Shown here: one piece after another, positions 56,623 through 64,000 of the stretch
Layout of the letters: every line of letters begins with the position of its first letter
Numbering within the stretch: position 1 is the stretch's first letter
Program-made: the position numbers and the translations under genes
The notes under the pieces: generated by a model
Database searches by the model: none
The model's input: the letters and a program-made list of their open reading frames with translations, nothing else
Told to the model about the DNA's origin: nothing
Source: Janthinobacterium sp. UMAB-56
Lineage (GTDB): Bacteria; Pseudomonadota; Gammaproteobacteria; Burkholderiales; Burkholderiaceae_D
Direction of reading: 5' to 3'
NCBI RefSeq assembly: GCF_900095265.1
Contig: NZ_LT607653.1
Location: 248,001 to 312,000 of the forward strand
DNA length: 64,000 nucleotides

Positions 56623-57369
56623 CTATAGCAAGTTCGCCGCCTGGTTTCGGGAAAATCTGGCCATCAGATGGCGCCGCCGGCGCAGCGCCAGCGGGTCCTT
56701 CAGCACGAGGGGGGCGGCGCCCGTCAGTCCCGAATAATACTGGCCGTGCTGGCGCAGGACGATGGCATAGTCGCGCGGCGCGTGGCCGTGCGCCAGCATG
56801 CGCGCATCGCAATCGACTTCGATGGCAAAGCGCAGCCGGTGCAACTGCCACCACAGGGGCAGATTCCACGGCATGAGCACGATCAAGGCGTAGGCCAGGG
56901 CCAGCAGTTGCGGGTCGCGCGCGGCCAGCCGGCATTGTGCGTGCGCCAGCAGCAGAGCCTGTTGCCGGGGCAGTATCAGTCGCAGCCAGACGGGCATCAC
57001 GATGCGGGGCCGCAGCAGTCCCGCCACGCAGGGGCCGATGCCGCCGCTCAGGAAGACAGCAGTGCCCAGCAACGATATTTTCTGCCAGCGGCGCTGGTGC
57101 GACAGCAGCCAGACGCTGCGCAGCGCCAACAGCAGCAGCATGCCGCTTGATAGGACAAACCAGCCCAGTTTCAGCTGCGCCTGTTCCGCCGGCATGGCCG
57201 CCAGCACGCCGGGCAGCCACGCCAGCGGCACGATGACGGACGTGGCGATGGCCGCCAGCCACAGCCAGCGCGTCGTGCGCCCGCGCCGCTGCAGCGTGCG
57301 CTCGGCGCGCCAGGCGGCAGCGCTCAGCAGCAGCGCCAGCGCCATGGTGCAGAGCAGCCAGGCCGGCAT
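56623..57369 (-). CDS. M56-like membrane protein with a degenerate zinc motif
   Basis: Protein of 248 residues with three or four N-terminal helices (ALALLLSAAAWRAE, WLAAIATSVIVPLAWLPGVLAAM, FVLSSGMLLLLALRSVWLL). It then follows the layout of BlaR1/MecR1 peptidases: HAQCRLAARDPQLLALAYALIVLMPWNLPLWWQLHRLRFAIEVDCDARML. In active members the first segment is HExxH; here it reads HAQCR, so the protease centre is lost although the later E-x-x-CDA is kept. No BlaI-type repressor is adjacent. It follows the GNAT gene after 7 bases. Confidence 0.7.
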   Translation of the reverse strand: MPAWLLCTMALALLLSAAAWRAERTLQRRGRTTRWLWLAAIATSVIVPLAWLPGVLAAMPAEQAQLKLGWFVLSSGMLLLLALRSVWLLSHQRRWQKISLLGTAVFLSGGIGPCVAGLLRPRIVMPVWLRLILPRQQALLLAHAQCRLAARDPQLLALAYALIVLMPWNLPLWWQLHRLRFAIEVDCDARMLAHGHAPRDYAIVLRQHGQYYSGLTGAAPLVLKDPLALRRRRHLMARFSRNQAANLL

Positions 57370-57376
57370 CGGGCGC

Positions 57377-57793
57377 CTAGCGCTTCAGCGCCATGCCGAC
57401 CGAGGCGGGGGCCGTGTGCTTGAAGCCGAATTGCGCGTACAGATCTTGCGCCTGGCCATCGGCGATCAGGCTGACATAGGCGCTTTCCGGCACTTCCGTC
57501 TCGATGAATTGCATGATCTCACGCATGATGCGCTTGCCCAGGCCTTTGCCCTGATGGGCCGGCAGCACGGCGATATCGACCACCTGGAAGAAACAGCCGC
57601 CATCGCCGATGACCCTGCCCATGCCCACCACCTCGTCGCCGTGCAGGATTTGCACGGCAAACAGGGAGTTCGGCAAGCCCTTGGCCGCCGCATCCGTGGT
57701 TTTCGCGCTCAGGCCGGCGGCAATGCGCAGCTGCCGGTAGGTGGCGCTGGCGGGAATGGCCAGGCGGGTGGCGTAGGGCGATGTTGCGGTCAA
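57377..57793 (-). CDS. GNAT-family N-acetyltransferase
   Basis: Protein of about 138 residues. The acetyl-CoA site is VVDIAVLPAHQGKGLGKRIMREIMQFI; the C-terminal DLYAQFGFKHTAPASVGMALKR is typical of the YpeA/PhnO-like branch. I choose the TTG at 57793 because AGGAG lies 6 bases upstream; the ATG-type start at 57859 has no such site and runs through the divergent promoter. The acetylated substrate is unknown. Confidence 0.86.
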   Translation of the reverse strand: MTATSPYATRLAIPASATYRQLRIAAGLSAKTTDAAAKGLPNSLFAVQILHGDEVVGMGRVIGDGGCFFQVVDIAVLPAHQGKGLGKRIMREIMQFIETEVPESAYVSLIADGQAQDLYAQFGFKHTAPASVGMALKR

Positions 57794-57940
57794 GACGGTC
57801 TCCTGTAGAAATAGTTTGGAGTGGTCATTATAGGCGGCGATGGGCTTGCGGGGCGGCACGCTTTATTCGCCGCGCCCTATGTCGTCCGTACGGCTTTTGC
57901 GCTATGGTGGCGGTATCCACATATTTGTTGAAAGCCCGCC

Positions 57941-58333
57941 ATGTCCGCAGGATTTACCGCCACCGAGTTGTCCGTCATCAATGAAGACGACGCCCTGATC
58001 ACCACCCTCGCCGCGCCAGCTGGCAAAGGCGAGCCCGTCTACCTGATGCTGCAGCGCGCCGAGGAATACGACGAGCAGGACGTGTCCATGGGCATGGACG
58101 AGCCCTACATCGAATACGGCGGCCAGGAGTTCGCCTGGTATGGCCACATGCACGCCGTGATCCTGCATCCGAACCGTTTGTCCGTGCAGATGGATGCCGA
58201 GGCTGCCATGCAGATGGATGACGATGGCCAGATCGACGTGCGCTTTAATTTGACGCCCGAGCGCTACGCCCAGTTGCAGCAGGCGCTGCGCACCACGTTT
58301 GAAGGTTGCGATTACTATCGCGAGGAACGCTGA
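57941..58333 (+). CDS. Imm10-family immunity protein, orphan
   Basis: Protein of 130 residues with the Imm10 pattern: FTATELSVINEDDALITTLA, YLMLQRAEEYDEQDVSMGMDEPYIEYGGQ, a WYGHMHAVIL block, NRLSVQMDAEAAMQMDDDGQIDVRFNL, and a C-terminal helix. Such proteins normally neutralise a polymorphic or contact-dependent toxin encoded directly upstream. No toxin is found here. Confidence 0.75.
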   Translation: MSAGFTATELSVINEDDALITTLAAPAGKGEPVYLMLQRAEEYDEQDVSMGMDEPYIEYGGQEFAWYGHMHAVILHPNRLSVQMDAEAAMQMDDDGQIDVRFNLTPERYAQLQQALRTTFEGCDYYREER

Positions 58334-58433
58334 TCTGCGCGGACGGCACCGGTCATGGTGCCGTGTATGCGCGATCGCCGGTACTGATTGGGGGAGGGGA
58401 CGATGACGCTGCTGTAAGGCGACACAAGACAAC

Positions 58434-58467
58434 AAAAAACCCGCGCCTCCTATGGGAAGGGCGGGTT
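58434..58467 (-). terminator. Terminator of the tRNA-Leu transcript
   Basis: Read leftward, AACCCGC and GCGGGTT enclose a 20-base loop and end in a TTTTTT run, 35 bases after the tRNA 3' end. Confidence 0.75.
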
Positions 58468-58501
58468 CTGATACTTCTTAATACGGTAAAACATGATCTT
58501 T

Positions 58502-58588
58502 TGGTGCCGGGAGCCGGAATCGAACCGGCACGCTGTTTCCAGCGCGGGATTTTGAGTCCCGTGCGTCTACCTATTCCGCCATCCCGGC
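58502..58588 (-). tRNA. tRNA-Leu (anticodon CAA)
   Basis: An 87-nt class II tRNA including encoded CCA. The acceptor stem is GCCGGGA/TCCCGGC with discriminator A. The anticodon arm is CGGGA-CTCAAAA-TCCCG, giving anticodon CAA for UUG codons. A long variable arm (CGCTGGAAACAGCG) identifies it as leucine type, and the T-arm has GTTCGATTC. Confidence 0.95.
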
Positions 58589-58760
58589 AACGCGAGACGC
58601 ATTATCACTGATTTGTCACAATCTGGCAAGTTTTATGCTTTACGTGTGTTTTGCACCAGCATTGAGCCTCCTTGTGGACGCCAATTCCAGCGCAAGAAGC
58701 GGAGTGCCGCGCCCGACCAGCCAGCCTATCGTATCCCTTCACTACTTGGAGGGATATCCC

Positions 58761-59525
58761 ATGCAACAACTGGAAAACAAGGTCGCCATCATCACAGGCG
58801 CCAGCTCGGGCATTGGCCATGCGGCAGCACGGCTGTTTGCCCGCCATGGCGCGCGCCTGGTGCTGGTGGCGCGGCGGCAGAAGGAACTTGATGCGCTGGT
58901 GGCGCAGCTGGCGGACGGCGGCGCGCAAGCCGTGGCCTGCGCCGGCGATGTGGGCGACGCGGCGTGCGCGCGAGGGGCCTTGGCGCTGGCGCTGCAACGC
59001 TTTGGCGGCCTCGATATCGCCTTTAATAATGCGGGCACCCTGGGACCCATGGGGCCTACGCCGGAGCTCGCCCTGGAAGACTGGCGAGCGGCGCTCGATA
59101 CCAATCTCACCAGTGCCTTCCTGGCGGCCAAGTACCAGCTGCCTGCCATGGCGGCGCGCGGCAGCGGTTCGCTGATCTTCACGTCCACGTTTGTCGGCCA
59201 CACGCTGGGCATGTCCGGCATGGCCGCGTATGCGGCCAGCAAGGCGGGCGTGATCGGCTTGACGAAGGCCCTGGCTGCCGAGTATGGCGCTGCAGGCATC
59301 CGCGTGAATGCCTTGCTGCCGGGAGGAACCGATACGCAGTTGGGGCGCGCGGTGGCCTCCACGCCCGAGGCACTGGCCTTCGTGGCGGGCTTGCATGCCT
59401 TGAAGCGCCTGGCCACGCCGGACGAGATCGCCCGCTCGGCGCTGTACCTGGCTTCCGATGCCTCCAGCTTCACCACCGGCACGGCGCTGCTGGCCGATGG
59501 CGGCGTGTCCATCGTGCGCGCCTGA
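58761..59525 (+). CDS. Short-chain dehydrogenase/reductase
   Basis: NAD(P)-dependent oxidoreductase of 254 residues. Cofactor motif TGASSGIG, then NNAG (FNNAGTLGP), catalytic serine in FTSTFVG and the YAASK motif (YAASKAGVIGLTKAL), and the C-terminal ASDASSFTTGTALLADGG. It is of the classical SDR type. The GGAGGG ribosome site sits ahead of the ATG at 58761. Substrate unknown. Confidence 0.92.
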   Translation: MQQLENKVAIITGASSGIGHAAARLFARHGARLVLVARRQKELDALVAQLADGGAQAVACAGDVGDAACARGALALALQRFGGLDIAFNNAGTLGPMGPTPELALEDWRAALDTNLTSAFLAAKYQLPAMAARGSGSLIFTSTFVGHTLGMSGMAAYAASKAGVIGLTKALAAEYGAAGIRVNALLPGGTDTQLGRAVASTPEALAFVAGLHALKRLATPDEIARSALYLASDASSFTTGTALLADGGVSIVRA

Positions 59526-59604
59526 GGGATACGTCATGCGGCGGCGGAAACGCCGACGGCCCGGGGATGAGCCGGGCCGTCGGTGCTGTGCTGCTACATC
59601 AAGC

Positions 59605-60921
59605 TCAGTTGTGAACCGAGGCCAGCTGGCGCGCGATGATGTCGTGGTTGAGCCAGACGACGGGCGCTTGCGGCTCCGACATGGCGTGGAACATCAGCGG
59701 GCCCGTGCCTTCCAGTACCAGCGAGCTCAGGTGGTCGGTGATCAGTTCCTTGCGATCCTTGTGCAGCTTGGTGATGTCGTCCGAGGTACCGATCATGACC
59801 TCGGCCAGCTCCGGCGTGTTATCCATCGGCCAGGCGGCAAAGTTGCGGAACTGCACGCTGGTGGCGTCGCCATTGTAGGCGGCGATACGGTCGAGCAAGT
59901 CTTGCAGCGAGACGCCGTCTTCCAGCAAGCCCTGGCAGATTTTCCATTGCTCTTCTGCCCAGGCGCCGCCGCCTTCTTTTTTCAGCGCGTCGAGCAGGGG
60001 GAATAGCGACAGTTCCACGCCGACGAAAATGTCGGACGAATTGGTGCGGATTTCCGGGCAATTGAAAACGGTGGCCTTGATGCCTTGTTCCCACGCGGCC
60101 TTGGCCACGTTTTCCAGGCGCATCTTGGCCAGGCCTTGCGTGTAGTTGCTATACGTTTGCCACTGGTATTTGCCGTCGATCAAGATCTCGGTGCCGTGGT
60201 AGCCGTAGGCGCTGTAGCGCACCTGGCCGCCCGCTTGCTCGATGCGGGCACGGATGGCGGCGCTGCCATCGATCAGATGCTGCAGGGTATTGGCGGTGAC
60301 TTCGTCGAAGTTCATCAGGATCAATTTACCCAGGTCGCTGTCGAGCAGGGCGCGCGAAGACATGAAGCGTTCGCCGCGGCCCTTGTAGATGCGGTTGGCA
60401 ATCGCCAGGAAGACTTTGACCTTCGGAATACCGCCAGCCATGGTGTGGGCGAAATACACATTGCTGCCGTCAGGAATCAGGCTGTCCAGCTCGGTCATCG
60501 CTTTTGCCACGGAAGCGCTGAAGCGGGCGATGCCGGCTTCGCGGCAGCGTTCGATCTGCGCCCAGTCCAACTTATCTTCCTGCCAGCTTTTCAGGGTCAG
60601 GTCGGCCAGCAGGGCCGTCGGGGTCGGCTCGCCGGCCGGCGCGTCGAGGTCGAAACCGGCCATCAGCGGCACATTGATGATGCGCCCGCCCAGGTTGGCT
60701 TCGGCTTCCGCCAGCTCTTCCGCGTTGAGGGGGCGCAGCGCCATGTTTTCATCGCGGCGGCCGACCGTCATGCCGACGATATTCATGCCCGCCTTGCGCG
60801 CTTCGTCCAGCAAGCCATTCACATAGCCGCGGCCGAACAGCTCGCCGAACAGCACAAAGGTGTCGCCCTTGCGGAAGATATTTTTTTGCGGGATGTCTCT
60901 TAAGGACGTGATCTCGGTCAT
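59605..60921 (-). CDS. Enoyl-ACP reductase, FabMG family
   Basis: Protein of 438 residues resembling the FabMG-type enoyl-ACP reductases described from metagenomes and betaproteobacteria. The N-terminal FVLFGELFGRGYVNGLLDEARKAGMNIVGMTVGRRD looks like a nucleotide-binding start. Long conserved blocks follow: PLMAGFDLDAPAGEPTPTALLADLTL, AHTMAGGIPKVKVFLAIANRIYKGRG, NCPEIRTNSSDIFVGVELSLFP and EGTGPLMFHAMSEP. The role (last step of fatty acid elongation) comes from family memory, not from catalytic residues I can point to. Confidence 0.68.
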   Translation of the reverse strand: MTEITSLRDIPQKNIFRKGDTFVLFGELFGRGYVNGLLDEARKAGMNIVGMTVGRRDENMALRPLNAEELAEAEANLGGRIINVPLMAGFDLDAPAGEPTPTALLADLTLKSWQEDKLDWAQIERCREAGIARFSASVAKAMTELDSLIPDGSNVYFAHTMAGGIPKVKVFLAIANRIYKGRGERFMSSRALLDSDLGKLILMNFDEVTANTLQHLIDGSAAIRARIEQAGGQVRYSAYGYHGTEILIDGKYQWQTYSNYTQGLAKMRLENVAKAAWEQGIKATVFNCPEIRTNSSDIFVGVELSLFPLLDALKKEGGGAWAEEQWKICQGLLEDGVSLQDLLDRIAAYNGDATSVQFRNFAAWPMDNTPELAEVMIGTSDDITKLHKDRKELITDHLSSLVLEGTGPLMFHAMSEPQAPVVWLNHDIIARQLASVHN

Positions 60922-61205
60922 GGTGTCAATTCATTCAAAAAATAGCAGGGGAGGCGCATACCGCACAGCCTGCTGGTTCAACATAGTGATAAATTATGCG
61001 CCCTTTCAGTGGCGACAATCTTCTTGCGAACGATTCTCGTCTGGAGCGGCATCTTCTTCTGCGGTGGAGCTCTTATTCTTTCGCCATGGCGTATTTTACG
61101 CTGCCGCCGCGCACAGCGCCCGTGGACTGGGCTAGATAAGCCCGGCAGGCGCCGATATTACCTCAGCTTGGCCGCCCAGGTAAGCAGAATTGATATAAAA
61201 CAATT
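60922..61205. other. Intergenic region between polB and the FabMG-like gene
   Basis: Contains the presumed promoter of the FabMG-like gene. A 66-codon rightward frame from a GTG at 61009 has one hydrophobic stretch but no ribosome site or known homology, so I do not call it a gene. Confidence 0.35.
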
Positions 61206-63569
61206 CTAAAAAAGATCCTGCTGGCCCGACACGAGGCGCGAAAAATCGTCGCCCAGAAACGGCAGTATGGCGTCGGCCACCGGCTGCAGCTGGCGCGTCA
61301 GGTAGTGGTGGTAGTCGATGGGCGAGCGCTGCGTTTCCAGCGGTTCCGGCCCCGCCACCGTGATCACATAGCTGATCCAGCCGCCGTTCTGGTATTGCAG
61401 CGGCCGCCCTTGCGCCAGGTTGTAGGCGTCGGCCGTGCGCGCCGCGCGTACGTGGGGCGGCACGTTGCGCTGGTAGTCGTCGAGCGGGCGGCGCAAGCGC
61501 TTGCGGTAGACCAATAAGGCATCGAATTCGCCACGCACCGTGCGTGCCACGTAGTCGCGCACATAGTCCTGGTAGGCGGCGCGCTGGAAGATGCGCAGGT
61601 ACAAGGCTTGCTGGAATTGCTGCGCCAGCGGCGTCCAGTCGCTGCGCACGGTTTCCAGGCCCTTGTAGACCATCTGTTCACTGCCGTCGGGCTTGCCCAC
61701 CAGGCCCGCATAGCGTTTCTTGCTGCCTTCTTCCGAGCCGCGGATGGTGGGCATCAGGAAACGCCGGTAATGCGTCTCGAATTCCAGCTCCAGCGCATTG
61801 TCCAGGCCGAATTCCTCGCGCAAATGCCGCTCCCACCAGGCATTCACGTGCGCCACCAGGGTACGGCCGATCTTGCCCGCCGCTTCGTCGCTATGCGCCG
61901 TTTTCAGCCACACGAAGGTGGAGTCCGTGTCGCCATAGATGACTTGATAGCCCTGCTCGGTGATCAGCTCGCGCGTGCGGTGCATGATGTCATGGCCGCG
62001 CAGGGTGATCGACGAAGCCAGGCGCGGATCGAAAAAGCGGCAGCCGCTGGAACCGAGCACACCGTAAAACGCGTTCATGATGATCTTTAACGCTTGCGAC
62101 AGCGGCGCATTGCGTTCGCGCTTGGCCGTCTCGCGGCCCTGCCACACCTGTTCCACGATAGCGGGCAGGCAATGTTTGACGCGCGAAAACTGCGCCCCCC
62201 AGTAGCCGGGCACGGTATCGGCTTCGTCGCCGCTGGTGCCGACCACCAGGCCCACGGGGTCGATCAGGAAGGTGCGGATGATGGACGGGTACAGGCTTTT
62301 GTAGTCGAGCACCAGCACGGAGTCGTACAGGCCCGACTGCGAATCCATGACGAAGCCACCCGGACTGTTTTCGCCGGACACATCGCCCAGGTTGGGCGCC
62401 ACATACCCCTGCCGGTGCATCAGCGGCAAGTACAGATGCTCGAAGGCGGCCACGGAGCCACCGCTGCGGTCGGCCGCCAGGCCCGTCACGCTGGCCCGTT
62501 CCAGCAAAAAGGTCAGCAACTCGGTCTTGGCGAAGATGCGCGTGACCAGTTCGCAATCCTTGAGGTTGTAGCGCGCCAGCGCCGGCTTATCTTCGCGGAA
62601 ACGCCGGTCGATCTCGGCCATGCGCTGGTAGGGATTGTCGATGGACTTGCCTTCGCCCAACAGCGTTTGCGCCACGTTTTCCAGGCTGAACGAGGAAAAA
62701 TTCCACGTCGCCGACTTCAAGGCTTCGATGCCGTCGATGATCAAACGGCCCGCTGCGGCGGCAAAATAGTGTTCCTGTTTGCCGCCATGTTCGCGCCATT
62801 CCATCACGGCGCCACCGCGTCCCAGTTTCAGGGGCACCTGATAGCGCTCGGCGTGCTCGCGCAGCACGCGCAAGTCGAATTGCACCAGGTTCCAGCCGAT
62901 GATGGCGTCCGGATCGTGGCGCTCCATCCACGCGTTCAGGCGTTCCAGGATGTGCGCGCGGCTGTCGCAGTAGTCGAGCTCGAAGTCCAGGGCGTCATCC
63001 GCTCCGTTTGGCGGCCCCAGCATGTACACCTGGCGCTGGCCGCAGCCTTCCAGTGCCAGCGAATACAGTTCGCCGTACGCCGTCGTCTCGATATCGAGCG
63101 ACACCAGTTTCAAGGCAGGGCGGTAAGCGGGCGCCGGCCTCAGCTGCACTTCCTGCGGTGTTTCTGCGCTGAATGACACCGGCGCCGTAATGAAGCGCTC
63201 CATCAGGTAGCGCTCGGGCGGGCGGATGTCGGCTTCGTACACGTCGACGCCTTGGGCGCGCAGTTGCTTCTCCAGTTTCAGCAAATGCCGGTATTGCTTG
63301 CAGTACAAGCCCAGCACGGGGCGATGATGAAAATCGGACAGCGACAGGGGCCGCAGCTCCGCGTGGCGCTCGCCGCGCAGCAACCGTTCGGCCTGCTCGC
63401 GCTGCTCCATGGGAAGAAAGGCGACCGCCGTCTGCACGGGCAGGCGCACGTGGCGGGGGCCGGTGTCCGTTGCCAGCCAGAAATCGACTTCCGTGCCGGC
63501 GCTGGTATCGCGCCAGTGGCGGGTCAGGATAAAGCCCTGTTCGAGCGGGTGCTGCGTATTGCCTGTCAT
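61206..63569 (-). CDS. polB: DNA polymerase II (family B)
   Basis: Family B repair polymerase of 787 residues, matching the E. coli PolB length. 3'-5' exonuclease motifs: SLDIETT (Exo I), [12 protein letters not shown] (Exo II), YNLKDCELV (Exo III). Polymerase motifs: [13 protein letters not shown] (A), [13 protein letters not shown] (B), YGDTDSTFV (C). All catalytic acids are present. The ATG at 63569 fits the family start. Not obviously SOS-regulated here: no good LexA box was seen upstream. Divergent from the acyl-CoA synthetase gene. Confidence 0.95.
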   Translation of the reverse strand: MTGNTQHPLEQGFILTRHWRDTSAGTEVDFWLATDTGPRHVRLPVQTAVAFLPMEQREQAERLLRGERHAELRPLSLSDFHHRPVLGLYCKQYRHLLKLEKQLRAQGVDVYEADIRPPERYLMERFITAPVSFSAETPQEVQLRPAPAYRPALKLVSLDIETTAYGELYSLALEGCGQRQVYMLGPPNGADDALDFELDYCDSRAHILERLNAWMERHDPDAIIGWNLVQFDLRVLREHAERYQVPLKLGRGGAVMEWREHGGKQEHYFAAAAGRLIIDGIEALKSATWNFSSFSLENVAQTLLGEGKSIDNPYQRMAEIDRRFREDKPALARYNLKDCELVTRIFAKTELLTFLLERASVTGLAADRSGGSVAAFEHLYLPLMHRQGYVAPNLGDVSGENSPGGFVMDSQSGLYDSVLVLDYKSLYPSIIRTFLIDPVGLVVGTSGDEADTVPGYWGAQFSRVKHCLPAIVEQVWQGRETAKRERNAPLSQALKIIMNAFYGVLGSSGCRFFDPRLASSITLRGHDIMHRTRELITEQGYQVIYGDTDSTFVWLKTAHSDEAAGKIGRTLVAHVNAWWERHLREEFGLDNALELEFETHYRRFLMPTIRGSEEGSKKRYAGLVGKPDGSEQMVYKGLETVRSDWTPLAQQFQQALYLRIFQRAAYQDYVRDYVARTVRGEFDALLVYRKRLRRPLDDYQRNVPPHVRAARTADAYNLAQGRPLQYQNGGWISYVITVAGPEPLETQRSPIDYHHYLTRQLQPVADAILPFLGDDFSRLVSGQQDLF

Positions 63570-63647
63570 GAATGGTCGAATCGTGAGTGTCTGGTGTGCT
63601 GGCCTGCACATTACAGCAAGCCGACGCAGGGCGGGGGCGGTTGCGGC

Positions 63648-63653
63648 TATAAT
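63648..63653 (+). promoter_or_regulatory. Perfect -10 hexamer for the acyl-CoA synthetase gene
   Basis: TATAAT, 57 bases before the ATG. No clear -35 match lies 17 bases upstream, so it may need an activator. Confidence 0.45.
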
Positions 63654-63709
63654 TTTCTGCACCGAAGACGATAACAAGAGCGCGTCGCGCCGTACACCCT
63701 GGAGACAGC

Positions 63710-64000
63710 ATGCAAGCAATGAGTTATGTACATGGCGCCCACGAGACGCCATTGATCGGCGAAACCATAGGCGCTTACCTGGACGGCATCGCCGCCCGCT
63801 ACGGCCAGCACGATGCCCTGATCGTGGCGCACCAGAACGTGCGCTGGACGTACGCCGAATTCCAGCGGCGCGTGCACCGCCTGGCGGCCGGCTTGCTGAA
63901 GCTGGGCTTGCAGCCGGGCGACCGGGTCGGCATCTGGTCGCAAAATTGTGCCGAATGGGTGCTGACCCAGTTTGCCACGGCGAAAGCCGGCTTGATCATG
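63710..64000 (+). CDS. AMP-binding acyl-CoA synthetase, 3' end beyond window
   Basis: The first 97 codons are present. The start reads [21 protein letters not shown], and the N-terminal ANL pattern [40 protein letters not shown] is clear. GGAGA lies 5 bases ahead of the ATG. The adenylation motifs lie beyond the edge, so fatty-acid specificity is only inferred from family. Confidence 0.85.
   Translation, partial: MQAMSYVHGAHETPLIGETIGAYLDGIAARYGQHDALIVAHQNVRWTYAEFQRRVHRLAAGLLKLGLQPGDRVGIWSQNCAEWVLTQFATAKAGLIM

Noticed and set aside
61009..61209. 66-codon frame between polB and the FabMG-like gene
   Set aside because: GTG start, no ribosome site, no recognised homology.
63570..63640. LexA box in front of polB
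   Set aside because: CTG and ACAG half-sites occur but with wrong spacing; no CTGT-N8-ACAG found.
1..64000. CRISPR arrays, rRNA genes, prophage, intact insertion sequences, replication origin
   Set aside because: No spaced direct repeats, rRNA motifs, transposase or phage genes, or DnaA-box clusters were seen on reading.

Overview
This 64 kb window looks like a chromosomal segment of a betaproteobacterium of the order Burkholderiales, most likely family Oxalobacteraceae (Janthinobacterium, Massilia or Duganella type). The evidence is the high GC content with long shadow reading frames opposite real genes, the clusters recA-recX, DUF2889-sucC-sucD and pgk-pyk-fba-purC-purE-purK-sua5, and the protein sequences themselves. 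Most of it is core metabolism and housekeeping. No prophage, intact insertion sequence, rRNA operon or CRISPR array was seen. The only RNA gene found is a tRNA-Leu(CAA).

Layout. 1-4.6 kb: a leftward operon of response regulator, TctE-type sensor kinase, DUF4212 membrane protein and a cut-off sodium:solute symporter, with translationally overlapping genes. 4.7-6.5 kb: SOS-controlled recA, then recX. 6.6-11.2 kb: a methyltransferase with a regulatory domain, DUF2889 and sucCD. 11.4-19 kb: a lone type IV pilin, a YcgR-like PilZ protein, moaC, a BepA-like M48 protease, a YheT-type hydrolase group and azlCD. 19.1-26.8 kb: glycolysis (pgk, pyk, fba), purine synthesis (purC, purE, purK) and a Sua5-type tRNA modification enzyme. 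27-36.4 kb: secreted GDSL esterase, OmpW porin, flavin reductase, an msrA remnant, cfa, a hemerythrin-PdxH fusion, tcdA, thpR, an FKBP isomerase, cysK and a MITE-like element.

36.4-48.3 kb: M16 protease; an isolated pair resembling the IncP conjugation proteins TraL and TraM; a TPR-GGDEF protein; pncC; and a three-gene signalling operon (YfiR-like protein, CHASE8-type hybrid kinase, REC-PAS-GGDEF-EAL-REC protein). 48.3-64 kb: thiL, a divergent MarR/MFS pair with twin operators, maeB, several unknown membrane proteins, a pair of FNR boxes in a gene-poor stretch, a degenerate M56 peptidase, an orphan Imm10 immunity protein, tRNA-Leu, an SDR, a FabMG-type enoyl-ACP reductase, polB and the start of an acyl-CoA synthetase.

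The strongest leads for something undescribed are the chromosomal TraL/TraM pair with no other transfer genes, the single-chain hemerythrin-PdxH protein, the YfiR/hybrid-kinase/double-REC c-di-GMP operon, and the possible FNR-driven transcript near 55.96 kb. All calls come from reading the sequence and from family knowledge; no database search was run.
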